Positions 35,106-44,630 of a stretch of DNA of 64,000 nt are shown here, piece after piece. A program made the position numbers and the translations under genes. Below the pieces are notes generated by a model that saw only the letters and a list, made by a program, of their open reading frames with translations, made no database searches and was not told the DNA's origin. The stretch is from Salinispora mooreana (lineage in GTDB: Bacteria; Actinomycetota; Actinomycetes; Mycobacteriales; Micromonosporaceae). Position 1 is the first letter of the stretch; the number at the start of each line of letters is the position of its first letter. Location: the NCBI RefSeq assembly GCF_000379065.1, contig NZ_KB900614.1, positions 456,421 to 520,420 of the forward strand, in the 5' to 3' direction.

Positions 35106-36934
35106 TCATTCTTGCGCAGTTCGTGGTGGTTCGGGCTTGCGGACCTTGAGGCGGGTGATGTCCTTGCCGGTGGTTCGGGGGACCTCGGTGAGGAGTTGAT
35201 CGCCGTCGTAGACACGGAAGGTGGTGTCGCCGGCTTCGACGGTCAGTGTTCGACCGGCTTGGATTTTACCTACCTGGATGCGTTGGCCGGCGGCGACGAG
35301 GGTTCCTCGGTAGCTGACTCGACGTTCGACTCGCAGCGGTTCGGCTGGTGAGGTTGGTGGGGGTCCGGCGGGGCGGGCGTCGCGGATGTCGGCGATTTTG
35401 GCTGACGTCAGCGGGTTTGGCAGGCTTCGCAGCAGGATCCCGTCGGCGCTGATCTGCATGAGGCCGCGGTCGAGTCGGACGGTGACGCGGCGGCCGGCCA
35501 AGTGGTAGCCAACGGGGTGTTGCCGGCCGGCGAGGCTGATCAGGCCGGTGGCGTTGACGAGCCGTTCGACCTCGATGGGGGCGCCGGGCTGGGCGGTGCC
35601 AGTGGTGATCGGTGGTCGCCCGGCAGGTCGGCCGTCGTCGGTGAGGAGTTGCCGCAGGTTGGCGGAGGTGAGCCGGGATGGGACGGTCTTGAGTCGGACG
35701 CCGTTGATGAGCAGGTGGACGACGGTGGCGTCGGCCCAGAGGGTGACTGGAAGTCCGGCTCGGGTGGGGCTGAGCCAGAACTGTTGCCCGCAGACGGTGA
35801 GGTTGCCCGAGGCGGGAACGAGGCGGGTGAGCTCCACGGCTAGGCCGACATCATCGCCGGTCGTCACTGGTGCGGCGGCAATGGTGGCTGAGGCGGCGGA
35901 TGACGTCGGTGCTGATGGTGGGGGTGGCAGCGGTTCTCGGGGGGCGGGGGTTGTGCTGGTCAGCGTCGGGGGCAGCCGCAGCGGCAGTTGCTCGTCAGCT
36001 AGCGGACTGGGGAACCGGTCGACCGGGAACGCCATCGCGAGGGATTGGTGCGGTCGTTGGGTGTTGTATTCGTGCCGGAACACGTTGATGGCAGCCTGGG
36101 CCTCCTCCGGGCTGGCCCAGACCTCGACATCGTCGAGGAGTTCGCGTTGCAAGGTCTGGTGGAACCGTTCGACCTTGCCGGTCGTAGCCGGGGTGCGGGG
36201 TTTGGTGTTGCGGGCCGCGATGCCGTTCTCACGGCAGATGCGTTCGAATAACACCTCGGCTGGGCGGGGCTGGTTGAACCGGCCGGTGAACTGCTTGCCG
36301 TTGTCCGTCAGGACCTCCTCGGGCATCCCGAACCGTTGCAAGGCTTCGGTGAAGGCCAGACACACGGCCCGGCCGGTTGCTCGGCGGACCACGGCCGCAA
36401 TGACGCAGAACCGGGAGTGGTCGTCAACGCCGGTGACGACCTTGCCTCACCACCGTCAGCGAGGCGGATACCACCGACGATGTCCAGCTGCCACAGCTCC
36501 ATCGGTCGACTGCGTTCCCACCGCTTGTAGTCCTCACGACGACGGCGGCGAGGTGTCGGGGTGACCAGCCCGTGTCGGATCAGTACCCGATGCACCGTGA
36601 TCCGCGACGGAACCGGCCCAGGACAGTCCCGGCGGCCTAGCTCGAAGACGAGACGACGGGCACCCCAGCGAGGATGGTTCCGGCGCAGCTCACAGATCAG
36701 CGCCTCCACCTCTGACGGAATCTGACTGGGCGAGGTATGTGGCCGGCTGGATCGATCGGACAGCCCTTCCAGCCCCTCGTCGGCATACCAGGCCAGCCAG
36801 CGATGCACCGCCTGGCGGGAGACGCCGAACCGTTCGGCGACATCTGTGACCGTCGAACCGGCGAGCACGTCCTGGACGGTTCGATACCGCTGTTCCATCA
36901 CGCTCATCTCCACCAACACTTGGCGGAGTGTCAC
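35106..36934 (-). pseudogene. IS481-family transposase, frameshifted
   Basis: Two reading frames join into one transposase. The first part (GTG at 36934) has a helix-turn-helix (VTDVAERFGVSRQAVHRWLAWYADEGLEGL) and the catalytic MELWQLDIVGG Asp. After GGEA at about 36440-36446 the frame shifts; restoring one A in the CCTTGCC tract continues GVDDHSRFCVIAAVVRRATG, then LTDNGKQFTG and the Glu of GKVERFHQTLQREL. It then ends in a long C-terminal region. That region has three beta modules (at about LVPASGNLTVCGQQFWLS, LVNATGLISLAGRQHPVG and VSYRGTLVAAGQRIQVG), giving about 600 residues in all. One base is missing, so the copy is probably inactive unless the read is wrong. Confidence 0.8.
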
Positions 36935-37050
36935 GCAGGTCCTGATACCGATGTGTCACGCAGGTCCCGAGACCGGACAACGACATCCGAATGGTCGGCA
37001 CCATAGATCGACATACGCAATCACAGGCGAGCCTCGCTGCCTCCAAGATC

Positions 37051-37107
37051 AGGCCGTCTCCAGGCCGTCAGGCCGTCGTCAGGCCGTCAGGCCGTCGTCA
37101 GGCCGTC
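37051..37107. repeat. Short tandem repeat of AGGCCGTC
   Basis: Six copies of AGGCCGTC in an irregular array; 37062-37107 is a 19-bp unit repeated about 2.4 times. It sits between the IS481 end and rnpB. No coding role seen. Confidence 0.7.
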
Positions 37108-37160
37108 AAATGCTGGCCAATCTTGACCGAGGCCGACCATTGACGCCCGGGTATAGGGCC

Positions 37161-37190
37161 AGCTCAGAGCCTTGATCAGAACTCTGAGCT
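37161..37190 (-). terminator. rnpB terminator hairpin
   Basis: Inverted repeat AGCTCAGAG (37161-37169) with CTCTGAGCT (37182-37190), immediately downstream of rnpB on the minus strand. No T-run. Confidence 0.6.
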
Positions 37191-37193
37191 GGT

Positions 37194-37623
<430 letters not shown>

Positions 37624-37628
37624 CACAC

Positions 37629-37634
37629 ATCCTA
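37629..37634 (-). promoter_or_regulatory. rnpB -10 box
   Basis: TAGGAT on the minus strand, 5 bp before the predicted RNA 5' end; a good actinobacterial -10. No convincing -35. Confidence 0.55.
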
Positions 37635-37703
37635 ACGACGTGGTCGCCGCACCCATTTCCGCCCCAACCACCACACCGACCCGCCGCACCGGGTGCCGCG
37701 GGG

Positions 37704-37731
37704 TTGACGGTGCACCGCGGCGTACTAGCGT
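37704..37731 (+). promoter_or_regulatory. Promoter of the TauE/SafE gene
   Basis: TTGACG at 37704-37709, 16 bp, TAGCGT at 37726-37731, with the ATG only 9 bp further. The transcript is probably leaderless. Confidence 0.45.
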
Positions 37732-37739
37732 GCCTGACC

Positions 37740-38501
37740 ATGCACATCGCCGACGTCGCGCTGCTCGTCCCCGCCGGCCTCGCCGCCGGCATGCTCAACG
37801 CGGTGGCCGGTGGAGGTTCTCTGATCACCTTCCCGGCGATGATCGCCGCCGGGTTGCCGCCGGTATCGGCGAACGTGAGCAACTCGGTGTCGGCCTTCCC
37901 GGGGTACGCGGCGAGCGTCGCGGGCAGTCACGCGGAGCTGCCGCGTGGTCGGGGGCTGTTGGCTCTGCTGCCCACCGCCGTCCTCGGGACGGCCGCCGGC
38001 ACCGTGCTCCTGTTGGCCACGCCGGCCCGGGCGTTCGAGCTGGTCGTACCGTTTCTGGTGCTCGGGGCGACGGCGGTGCTGGCGTTCCAGGGGCCGCTGC
38101 GCCGGTTCGTCGGGCATCCCCGCGACCGGTCGACGCGCCACCGTACCGTCTGGGTCCAGGCCATGGTCGCGCTCGCCGCGGTGTACGGCGGCTACTTCGG
38201 CGCGGCGCTGGGGGTGATGTTGGTGGCGGGCCTGGCGCTGGTCCTGGATGCGTCGCTGGTCCGGGTCAGCGCCGTCAAGAACCTGCTCTCGGCGGTGGTC
38301 GGGCTCACCACGCTGGTGGTGTTCGCACTGTTCGGGCCGGTGAACTGGGCGGCGGTTGCCGTGGTCGCACCGGCGACGCTGGTCGGTGGGTACGCGGGCG
38401 CGCGACTGCTTCCCCGACTGCCACCGATGGTGCTCAGGACGGTGATTGTGGCCTTCGGGACCGTCATCGGCCTGTACCTGCTCTGGCGGACCAGAAGCTG
38501 A
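37740..38501 (+). CDS. TauE/SafE-family membrane exporter
   Basis: A 253-residue polytopic protein with about seven to eight helices and the family hallmark near the N-terminus: LVPAGLAAGMLNAVAGGGSLITFPAMIAAGLPPVSAN. A second internal repeat (YGGYFGAALGVMLV) matches the family's symmetric halves. These proteins transport sulfite, sulfoacetate or related organosulfur anions; the substrate here is unknown. ATG at 37740 with a probable leaderless transcript. Divergent from rnpB. Confidence 0.88.
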   Translation: MHIADVALLVPAGLAAGMLNAVAGGGSLITFPAMIAAGLPPVSANVSNSVSAFPGYAASVAGSHAELPRGRGLLALLPTAVLGTAAGTVLLLATPARAFELVVPFLVLGATAVLAFQGPLRRFVGHPRDRSTRHRTVWVQAMVALAAVYGGYFGAALGVMLVAGLALVLDASLVRVSAVKNLLSAVVGLTTLVVFALFGPVNWAAVAVVAPATLVGGYAGARLLPRLPPMVLRTVIVAFGTVIGLYLLWRTRS

Positions 38502-38570
38502 ATGAACCAACCGGTGAGTAGGCCAACGGCTAAGTAGGCCAGTGGCGGAGTGGGCCAGCAGCCGGGGTGA

Positions 38571-39779
38571 TCAGCTGGACGGGAGGTGGGCGGTGTCGTT
38601 GACGGAGCGGACGGCCACTCCACCGTCGGGCCACAGGTCCACCACGGAGATGCCGGCCGCATCGAGGAACAGCCGATGCAGCAGCGTGTCTCCGCCTCCG
38701 AGCGCATCCCGCAGGATCAGTTTGATCGGCGAGACGTGCGAGACCACCACGACGGTCTCCCCCCGGTACGCCTTCTGCAGCGCGTCAACGGCCCGGCGGC
38801 TGCGCGTGGCGACTTCGGCGAATGACTCTCCCCCGGGCGGGGCGGCCGTCGTGGCGGCGAGCCAGGCGTCCATCTCTCCGGCCCACCGCTCCCGCACCTC
38901 CGCGAAGGTGCGGCCCTCCCAGACCCCGAAGTCGCACTCGACGAGGTCGTTGTTGTCGCGGACCGGCTTTCCCCCGAGCGCCGCGGCGATGACCTCGGCG
39001 GTGTGCCGACACCGGCTCAGTGGGGAGCTGACCACGGCCGCGGCCGACGGGGCCAGCGCGGCCACCCGGTCGGCGGTGGCTTCGGCCTGGGCCCGACCGC
39101 GGTCGGAGAGGGGCACGTCCTCCCGACCGGAGTAGCGGCGCTGTTCGGTGTACTCGGTCGCTCCGTGCCGGACAAGCACCAGCCGCGTTGCGGTGAAGCT
39201 GGGCCGCGGTTCCCAGGAGGCGGGAGTCGTGGCCGGGTCGGTCCCGCTGGTACGGGGAGTGGCGGCGCGGGCCGCGGCCTCGCGGGCCGCCGCCCGGGCG
39301 GGCGAGTCGGCGGCGGCCACCGGTCGTGGTTCCTCGGCTGCTCGTGTTGCTGGCCGGGCCGGCGCTTCGGCGGCGGCGTCCATGGCGGCGTTGGCCAGGG
39401 CGTCGGCGTGCCGGTTTCGGTTTCGCGGAATCCAGGTGAACCGGACGGCGGCGAATTGGCCGACCAGCCCGGCTGCCTGCGCGGCGAGCGGACGCAGGCC
39501 GGGGTTCTTGATCTGCCATCGGCCGCACATCTGTTCGACCACGAGCTTGGAGTCCAACCGGGCTTCCACCTCGGCGGCCCCCAGCTCGGCGGCGGCCTCC
39601 AGGCCGGCGATCAGGCCGCGGTACTCGGCGACGTTGTTGGTGGCGGTGCCGATCGCCGCTGAGCGTTCGGCGAGCACCTCGCCGGTACCGGGGTCACGGA
39701 GCACCGCGCCATATCCGGCCGGACCGGGATTGCCCCGAGATCCACCGTCGGCCTCTACGACGACCACCTGTGGCGCCAC
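38571..39779 (-). CDS. rnhC: Bifunctional RNase HI / histidine phosphatase
   Basis: A 402-residue two-domain enzyme. The N-terminal RNase HI has its acidic residues in VVEADGGSRGNPGPAGYG, NNVAEYRGL, EARLDSKL and NRHADALAN. It removes RNA from RNA:DNA hybrids. An Ala-rich linker leads to a histidine phosphatase domain with LVLVRHGATEYTEQRRYSGR, ECDFGVWEGRTF and VVSHVSPIK. The architecture matches mycobacterial Rv2228c (RnhC). GTG at 39779 chosen because it follows the upstream stop by 2 bp and begins APQVVVVEADGG. Last gene of a conserved three-gene operon with a zinc-ribbon protein and Nif3. Confidence 0.93.
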   Translation of the reverse strand: MAPQVVVVEADGGSRGNPGPAGYGAVLRDPGTGEVLAERSAAIGTATNNVAEYRGLIAGLEAAAELGAAEVEARLDSKLVVEQMCGRWQIKNPGLRPLAAQAAGLVGQFAAVRFTWIPRNRNRHADALANAAMDAAAEAPARPATRAAEEPRPVAAADSPARAAAREAAARAATPRTSGTDPATTPASWEPRPSFTATRLVLVRHGATEYTEQRRYSGREDVPLSDRGRAQAEATADRVAALAPSAAAVVSSPLSRCRHTAEVIAAALGGKPVRDNNDLVECDFGVWEGRTFAEVRERWAGEMDAWLAATTAAPPGGESFAEVATRSRRAVDALQKAYRGETVVVVSHVSPIKLILRDALGGGDTLLHRLFLDAAGISVVDLWPDGGVAVRSVNDTAHLPSS

Positions 39780-39781
39780 GA

Positions 39782-40519
39782 CTACAGCCCGGACTCGTGG
39801 GTACGGATCATGATCCGGCGGCACTCCTCACAGCGCAGCACGTCGTCCGGATCCGCCGCGCGGATTCGGGCCCGGTCAGCGCCGGAGAGCTCCAGCCGGC
39901 ACCCGCCGCACCGACCGGCGGTGAGCAGGGCCGCGCCGAGTCCACTCTCCGCCCGAATCCGGTCGTAGAGCGCGACCAGTTCGCCGGGAAGGTCGGCGGC
40001 GAGGGGCTGGCGGGCGCCGCGCTTGAACTCCTCCTCCTTGGTGATCTCGCTCAGGCTGTCATCGCGGCGCTGCTCGACGGCATCCCGCTTCTCCCGGGCC
40101 TCGGTGATCCGTTTCTCGATCCCGGTCAGGACGCCCTGCGCGGTCTCCCGCTGCTCCATCAACTCCAGTTCGGCATCCTCGAGGTCGCCCTGGCGACGGT
40201 TGAGGGAGGCCAACTCGTGCTGGAGCGCCTCCAGCTCCCGGGCCGGACCGACGCCGGCGGCGAGGCGGTCCTCGTCCTTGCGCTTGCGGGCTCGTACCTG
40301 GTCAACGTCCTGTTCCAGCCGGTCGATGTCCCGGTCCAGGTCATCGATGGCCACCTGGGCGCGGGCGCGTTCGTCCTCCAGCGCGGACAGCTCCCGGGCG
40401 AGGGTGTCCAGTTCGGCCCGCTCGGGCAGCGTCCGGCGGCGGTGCGCGAGTTGGGCGAGGGTGGTGTCGATCCCGGCCAGGTCGAGCAGGCGGCGCTGGA
40501 CTAGCGGTTCAGCCTTCAC
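39782..40519 (-). CDS. Coiled-coil zinc-ribbon protein
   Basis: A 245-residue protein (Rv2229c type): an N-terminal antiparallel coiled coil from about residue 20 to 175 rich in Glu/Arg/Leu heptads, then a C4 zinc ribbon (CGGCRLEL ... DDVLRCEECRRIMIRT). Such proteins (CdsZ-like) bind RNA or DNA in relatives, but the role here is not defined. The gene overlaps the Nif3 gene by 11 bp and precedes rnhC by 2 bp, so the three are cotranscribed. Confidence 0.88.
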   Translation of the reverse strand: MKAEPLVQRRLLDLAGIDTTLAQLAHRRRTLPERAELDTLARELSALEDERARAQVAIDDLDRDIDRLEQDVDQVRARKRKDEDRLAAGVGPARELEALQHELASLNRRQGDLEDAELELMEQRETAQGVLTGIEKRITEAREKRDAVEQRRDDSLSEITKEEEFKRGARQPLAADLPGELVALYDRIRAESGLGAALLTAGRCGGCRLELSGADRARIRAADPDDVLRCEECRRIMIRTHESGL

Positions 40520-41381
40520 AGTCGGGCTCCTTGTCGTCCGCCGCGGGCGGGGCGGCGTGTACGGTCCACGGGTCAGTCTCCAGGTCGGACACGAGCGTCT
40601 CTACGCCCATCATCTCCCGCAGGGCGGCGGCCAGGTCGTCCAGCCACGGGCGTTCGGTCGCCCAGTGGGCGGCATCGAGCAGCGCCGGACCGCCGGTGGC
40701 CAGGTGCTCGCTGGTGGGGTGGTGCCGCAGGTCGGCGGTGAGGTAGGCGTCCACCCCGGCGGCTGTCGCGGCGGCGAGGAAGCTGTCACCCGATCCGCCG
40801 CTGACGGCGAGCGTGCGCACCGTGCGTTGCGGGTCGCCAGCGGCGCGTACGCCCCAGGCGGTGGCGGGCAGCACGGCGGCGGCGTGCCGGGTCAGCTCGG
40901 CGAGGGTCATCGGCTCGGGTAGTTCGCCGATGCGGCCGATTCCCCGGCCGGCACCGTGTGCGGGTGCGCCGACGGCGGGGGGCGCCAGCGGCCGGAGCCC
41001 GGTCAGCCCAAATCGGGCGGCCAGTGCGTCGGAGACACCCGGTTCGGCGACGTCCGCGTTGGTGTGCGCCACGTACAGCGCGACATCGGCCTTGATCAGC
41101 TGGTGGACGATCCGCCCCTTGTAGGTGGTCGGGGCGACCGACGACACCCCCCGCAGGAACAGCGGATGATGCGCCACGACCAGGTCGGCCCGGGCATCAA
41201 TCGCCTCGGCGACCGTCTCCGGCACCACGTCCACCACGCAAAGCACCCGGCGGACCGGCGCGTTCGGGTCGCCGAGGACCAGACCGACGCGGTCCCACTC
41301 CTGCGCCCACGCAGGTGGGTAGCGTTGCTCCAACTCGGCCACCACGTTGGCGACGGTCGGCGGGAATTCGGGTGTCCTCAC
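40509..41381 (-). CDS. Nif3-like dinuclear metal-centre protein
   Basis: A 290-residue Nif3/YbgI/DUF34 protein forming toroidal hexamers with two metals per subunit. Metal ligands are visible in VVAHHPLFLRG (two His), VAHTNADVAEPG and the C-terminal LLDAAHWATERPW. Often annotated as GTP cyclohydrolase I type 2, which is not established. Start GTG at 41381 (RTPEFPPTVANVVAELEQ); first gene of the Nif3 / zinc-ribbon / rnhC operon, a synteny conserved in actinobacteria. Confidence 0.9.
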   Translation of the reverse strand: MRTPEFPPTVANVVAELEQRYPPAWAQEWDRVGLVLGDPNAPVRRVLCVVDVVPETVAEAIDARADLVVAHHPLFLRGVSSVAPTTYKGRIVHQLIKADVALYVAHTNADVAEPGVSDALAARFGLTGLRPLAPPAVGAPAHGAGRGIGRIGELPEPMTLAELTRHAAAVLPATAWGVRAAGDPQRTVRTLAVSGGSGDSFLAAATAAGVDAYLTADLRHHPTSEHLATGGPALLDAAHWATERPWLDDLAAALREMMGVETLVSDLETDPWTVHAAPPAADDKEPDCEG

Positions 41382-41439
41382 GGCGGGCCAGCTTACCGGC
41401 GAGGGTGGGGACAGGACGCGTCGCCACCCGGGCGGGCGG

Positions 41440-42036
41440 TCAGGCGACCCTGGTCGCCGCCGATGGTTCCGGCAACGCGGCCGCCACCGCCTCCCAGGGG
41501 AAGGCGGGCAGGTGACGCTCGCCGGATCCGGGTGGGTGCAGCGGGACGACGTGGTCACCGAAGAGCACGGTGACGCCCCACTCGGACAGCCTGCCGAGGG
41601 CCGCCTGGAACGCGGGGTGGGCGGCCATCGCCGCGTTGGTGAAGGGGACCGCGACCAGCGGTACCCCGCGGCCCTGCGCCTCCACGAGCAGGCCGAGGGG
41701 GAGGGTGTCGGCCATCCCCACCGCCCACTTGGTGACCGTGTTCACCGTGGCGGGGCAGACGATCATCGCGTCTGCCGGCGGCAGGACATCCGGGTCACCG
41801 GGGTTCTTGTAGTGGCTACGGACGGGATAGCCGGTCTGCCGGACCAGCGCCGGCCGGTCAACGAACTTGGCCCCGTCGGGGGTGGTGACGACGCAGACCT
41901 CCCACCCGGCCTGCTGGGCCAGTTCGACGAGCCGGCCGACGCGGCGGGCCAGCGGCGAACCGCAGGCGATCACGTAGAGAACTTGGCGGGAAGCGCCTGT
42001 CGGCGGTGCGGTGGCCAGCGGAGCGTCCAGACTCAT
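41440..42036 (-). CDS. Flavoprotein of the Dfp/PPC decarboxylase-like family
   Basis: A 198-residue FMN-binding fold: VLYVIACGSPLARRVGRLVELAQQ, DAMIVCPATVNTVTKWAVGMADTLPLGLL (the canonical A-P-A-x-x-N-T flavin loop in the form CPATVNTV) and VPLVAVPFTNAAMAAHP. It overlaps the stop of the XRE-TPR regulator by 4 bp, so they are cotranscribed. Regulator-flavoprotein pairs recur in Micromonosporaceae and streptomycetes; their joint role is not known to me. Confidence 0.85.
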   Translation of the reverse strand: MSLDAPLATAPPTGASRQVLYVIACGSPLARRVGRLVELAQQAGWEVCVVTTPDGAKFVDRPALVRQTGYPVRSHYKNPGDPDVLPPADAMIVCPATVNTVTKWAVGMADTLPLGLLVEAQGRGVPLVAVPFTNAAMAAHPAFQAALGRLSEWGVTVLFGDHVVPLHPPGSGERHLPAFPWEAVAAALPEPSAATRVA

Positions 42037-43256
42037 ATCCCGACTCCCATGTGTTCAGCCAACTCCGCGATCGAGGCGGACGGGGTGCCCCGGGTACGAC
42101 GCAGGATGTCGGACATCACCTCGTGGGCGATCGGCCGACAACGGATCTCTGACGGAGCGAGCCGGTCGCCTTGCAGCAGCATCTCGCCGGCGTTCACCAC
42201 ATCACCAACCTGTGCGTAACCTCGGGCGACGTCGAGCAGGTGGTGGGCACGGCGCTCGGGTAGCAGGGCGTTGAACTCGGGCCCGATGCGCTGGTGGACC
42301 TCCACTGCCCGGCCGCCGTCGCCGAGCTCGACGGCCGCTGCGGCGCGGTGCAGCTCCACATTGGTGGGCCCGAAGGAGGTCCAGTAGTGGTTCTGGTCGC
42401 CACCGAGCAGGGTGGCCGCCTCGTCGGCACCGCCCAGCAGGTCGTCCACTGTGGCGGTGTCACCGATCCGGGAGGCGGCCATCGCCCCCTGGAGCAGCAG
42501 CATGCCGTAGACCGACAGCCGATCCGGGGTAGCGTCGTTGTTCCCACCCGGGGCCAGCCGGTTCGCGATTGCGACGTTTACCTCCAGCGCCGGTAGGGGG
42601 CGTCCCATCGCCACTAGGGCGTTACCGACCCGGGTGGTGGCGATGCCGGCCAACAGCGGATCGTCGGCCCGCTGGGCGACCGCCATCGCCCGGTCAGCGG
42701 CGAGCCAGGCCAGGTCGCACTCCCCCAGCTTGCGCAGGACCGACGAGGCGATCTGGTAGACCTGCCCGAGCAGGTGCGCGGCCTCACGGTTGTCGTCGCC
42801 GCCGAAGCCGGCGTCGGCCGCCTGGGCGTCCCGCAGCAGCTTGGGTAGCGAGCGAGTCAGCATCCCGTATCGACCGTACTGATAGGTCAACCAGGCGTGG
42901 CTTACGGCCTTGCGCATGTCGGGCAGGGGCGGCGGGTACGGCGCCGCGTCGAAGTAGGCACTCATCGCGTCGTACCGCTCCAGCGCCGCCCGAATCTCCT
43001 GCACCTCGGTCTGGTCGATGCAGTTCAGCACATCAGATCGCCGTTCCGGGTCTTTGCCAAGCAGTAGCTGCACGTCAACCCGGAGGGTGTCGGCGATCTC
43101 GTAGATGACGGAGAACTTGTCCAGCCGACGTACTCCGCGCTCGACCTTGTCCACCCAGCTCTTCGACTTTCCCAGCCGGTCCGCGAAGACCTGCTGGGAC
43201 ATCTTGCGTCGTCCCCGCCAGTAGGCCACCCGACGCCCGATGGGTAGCTCATCCAT
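42033..43256 (-). CDS. XRE-type regulator with TPR-like domain
   Basis: A 407-residue protein: XRE helix-turn-helix at residues about 6-65 (RRVAYWRGRRKMSQQVFADRLGKSKSWVDKVERG) and a long TPR-like helical region to the end. GGGAATTGGG-like ribosome sites are weak but AAAGGGATGGGAC precedes the ATG. Streptomycete homologues with this layout act as developmental or signal-responsive regulators; ligand unknown. It is divergent from a Prim-Pol-like gene, with a palindrome between, and cotranscribed with the flavoprotein. Confidence 0.88.
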   Translation of the reverse strand: MDELPIGRRVAYWRGRRKMSQQVFADRLGKSKSWVDKVERGVRRLDKFSVIYEIADTLRVDVQLLLGKDPERRSDVLNCIDQTEVQEIRAALERYDAMSAYFDAAPYPPPLPDMRKAVSHAWLTYQYGRYGMLTRSLPKLLRDAQAADAGFGGDDNREAAHLLGQVYQIASSVLRKLGECDLAWLAADRAMAVAQRADDPLLAGIATTRVGNALVAMGRPLPALEVNVAIANRLAPGGNNDATPDRLSVYGMLLLQGAMAASRIGDTATVDDLLGGADEAATLLGGDQNHYWTSFGPTNVELHRAAAAVELGDGGRAVEVHQRIGPEFNALLPERRAHHLLDVARGYAQVGDVVNAGEMLLQGDRLAPSEIRCRPIAHEVMSDILRRTRGTPSASIAELAEHMGVGI

Positions 43257-43385
43257 GTCCCATCCCTTTCCTACGCATCCATTCCAGCCGATAGGCCGGG
43301 TTTGTCGCGGGCACGGCACATTGTTCAGGTTTCTTCTGGTCGCACAGCATGTACGTCAGCCGATCAGTCGGCGCTCCTAGCGTTC

Positions 43386-43398
43386 ATGCAAGTTGCAT
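43386..43398. promoter_or_regulatory. Candidate XRE operator
   Basis: Perfect inverted repeat ATGCAA-G-TTGCAT in the intergenic region between the XRE-TPR gene and the Prim-Pol-like gene. Binding is inferred. Confidence 0.4.
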
Positions 43399-43495
43399 CG
43401 GCTGTTCGTCAACTCAACGATCGCGGATCGAGGCAGTGACGGTGCTCGACAGACGCCACCGGCACGGCCGGATCCGGCGAGGGGAGATGGCACAT

Positions 43496-44170
43496 ATGTG
43501 GGGGAATATCGGACCGCGGGTCGCTCAGCTGTCACCCCTGGAACGGGTACGGCTGCGCCGCGTCGCCGTACGCTACGCGCTGCACGGTTGGGAGGTGACC
43601 CCCGGCGCGTGTCTGGCCCGCAGCCGCTTCGTCTGCGGGCGGGCGGGCTGCCCCACCGTCGGCTGCCACCCTGCGCTGGTGGATTGGGAACACTCTGCCA
43701 GCGCCGATCCGGCCCGGATCGCGACCTGGTGGCGCACCCGGCCACACGGCATTCTGCTACCCACCGGGCGCTCCTTCGACGTCCTGGAGGTGTCGGCTCA
43801 CGTCGGCCGAGACGTCCTCCTCGCCGTCCAGAGCCATCCGGCCGGCCCGGGGGTACGTGGGCCGGTGCTGTCCACCCCCACCGGCCGGTGGATGTTCCTG
43901 GTCCGGCCCGGCGACCCGCTTCGACCCGAACTTGAACACTGCTTCCACGTGGTACGACACGGCCCGGGTTCGTGGATCCCGGCCCCGCCGACGCGGCTAC
44001 CCGAAGGGGCGGTGCGCTGGGTGGTCGCCCCGGAGCAGGCGCGCTGGCAGCTCCCCGACTCGTACCTGGTGCAGAACAGCCTGATCGCGGAGTTACAGGC
44101 GAGTGGGGTGCCGCTGGCGGCGGAACAGCTGGTCCCCGGCCACCTGCCGCTTCCTCGACAGGGACGCTGA
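43496..44170 (+). CDS. Stand-alone Prim-Pol-like domain protein
   Basis: A 224-residue protein resembling the Prim-Pol (archaeo-eukaryotic primase) domain of bifunctional primase/polymerases, without helicase. A Cys/His-rich segment CGRAGCPTVGCHPALVDWEH precedes ATWWRTRPHGILLPTGRSFDVLEVS. In active enzymes the last part carries the D-x-D pair; here it is DVLEV, so the second Asp is not in place and the enzyme may be inactive. ATG at 43496 chosen because GAGGGGAG ends 9 bp upstream; an ATG at 43487 abuts it. Widespread in actinomycetes as an orphan gene. Confidence 0.7.
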   Translation: MWGNIGPRVAQLSPLERVRLRRVAVRYALHGWEVTPGACLARSRFVCGRAGCPTVGCHPALVDWEHSASADPARIATWWRTRPHGILLPTGRSFDVLEVSAHVGRDVLLAVQSHPAGPGVRGPVLSTPTGRWMFLVRPGDPLRPELEHCFHVVRHGPGSWIPAPPTRLPEGAVRWVVAPEQARWQLPDSYLVQNSLIAELQASGVPLAAEQLVPGHLPLPRQGR

Positions 44171-44630
44171 GCGGCACCGCACCAACCGGCCGGAGCCCGG
44201 CGGGCCGCCTCCCAGAGGACACGTCGGCGGGCTGCTGACCGACACACACCTGACAGCCAAGATGAGCCCACTCCGGTGGACATCGACACACCCGTCGCAC
44301 TGCCCATCACGCCCTCCGGACATACGGTACTCAGCAGGTGGAAAGCACATTTCCTAGAGCCATATTCCCCCTAGAGTTCCAAGCCACCCCTAATAGGATT
44401 TAGTCATCCCTACAATATCGAGCCAGGCCAAAAGCCCCATCAAACTGGCCGCCGGCGCCGAGCAGCCGGCTCAGGGCACGCCGGCCCAGCCGCAGGGCGC
44501 CAACAACGTAGCCCCCTCAACTCGGGGCGGCACCGGACACGGTGCGCCGGAAAGTGTCAGCAGCAGGAGCGTGATCCGCTACCGCAGCGGGTATGCGCGG
44601 CGAACCGCTGAACACGTGAGGGGATGGCAC
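44171..44630. other. Intergenic region, no gene
   Basis: No supported ORF. The middle (about 44340-44420) is unusually AT-rich for this chromosome (CCTAATAGGATTTAGTCATC), so a promoter for the DUF3040 gene is plausible. No clear hairpin found. Confidence 0.4.

Larger units (their letters stand above)
34705..36982 (-). mobile_element. IS481-type element with passenger gene
   Basis: A 2278-bp element bounded by 55-bp inverted repeats (34705-34759 and 36928-36982), about seven mismatches. Each end contains two tandem copies of a GGACCTGCGTGACA-like motif, probably transposase binding sites. It encodes a frameshifted transposase and one small downstream gene. I do not see a clear target duplication. 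Confidence 0.75.
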
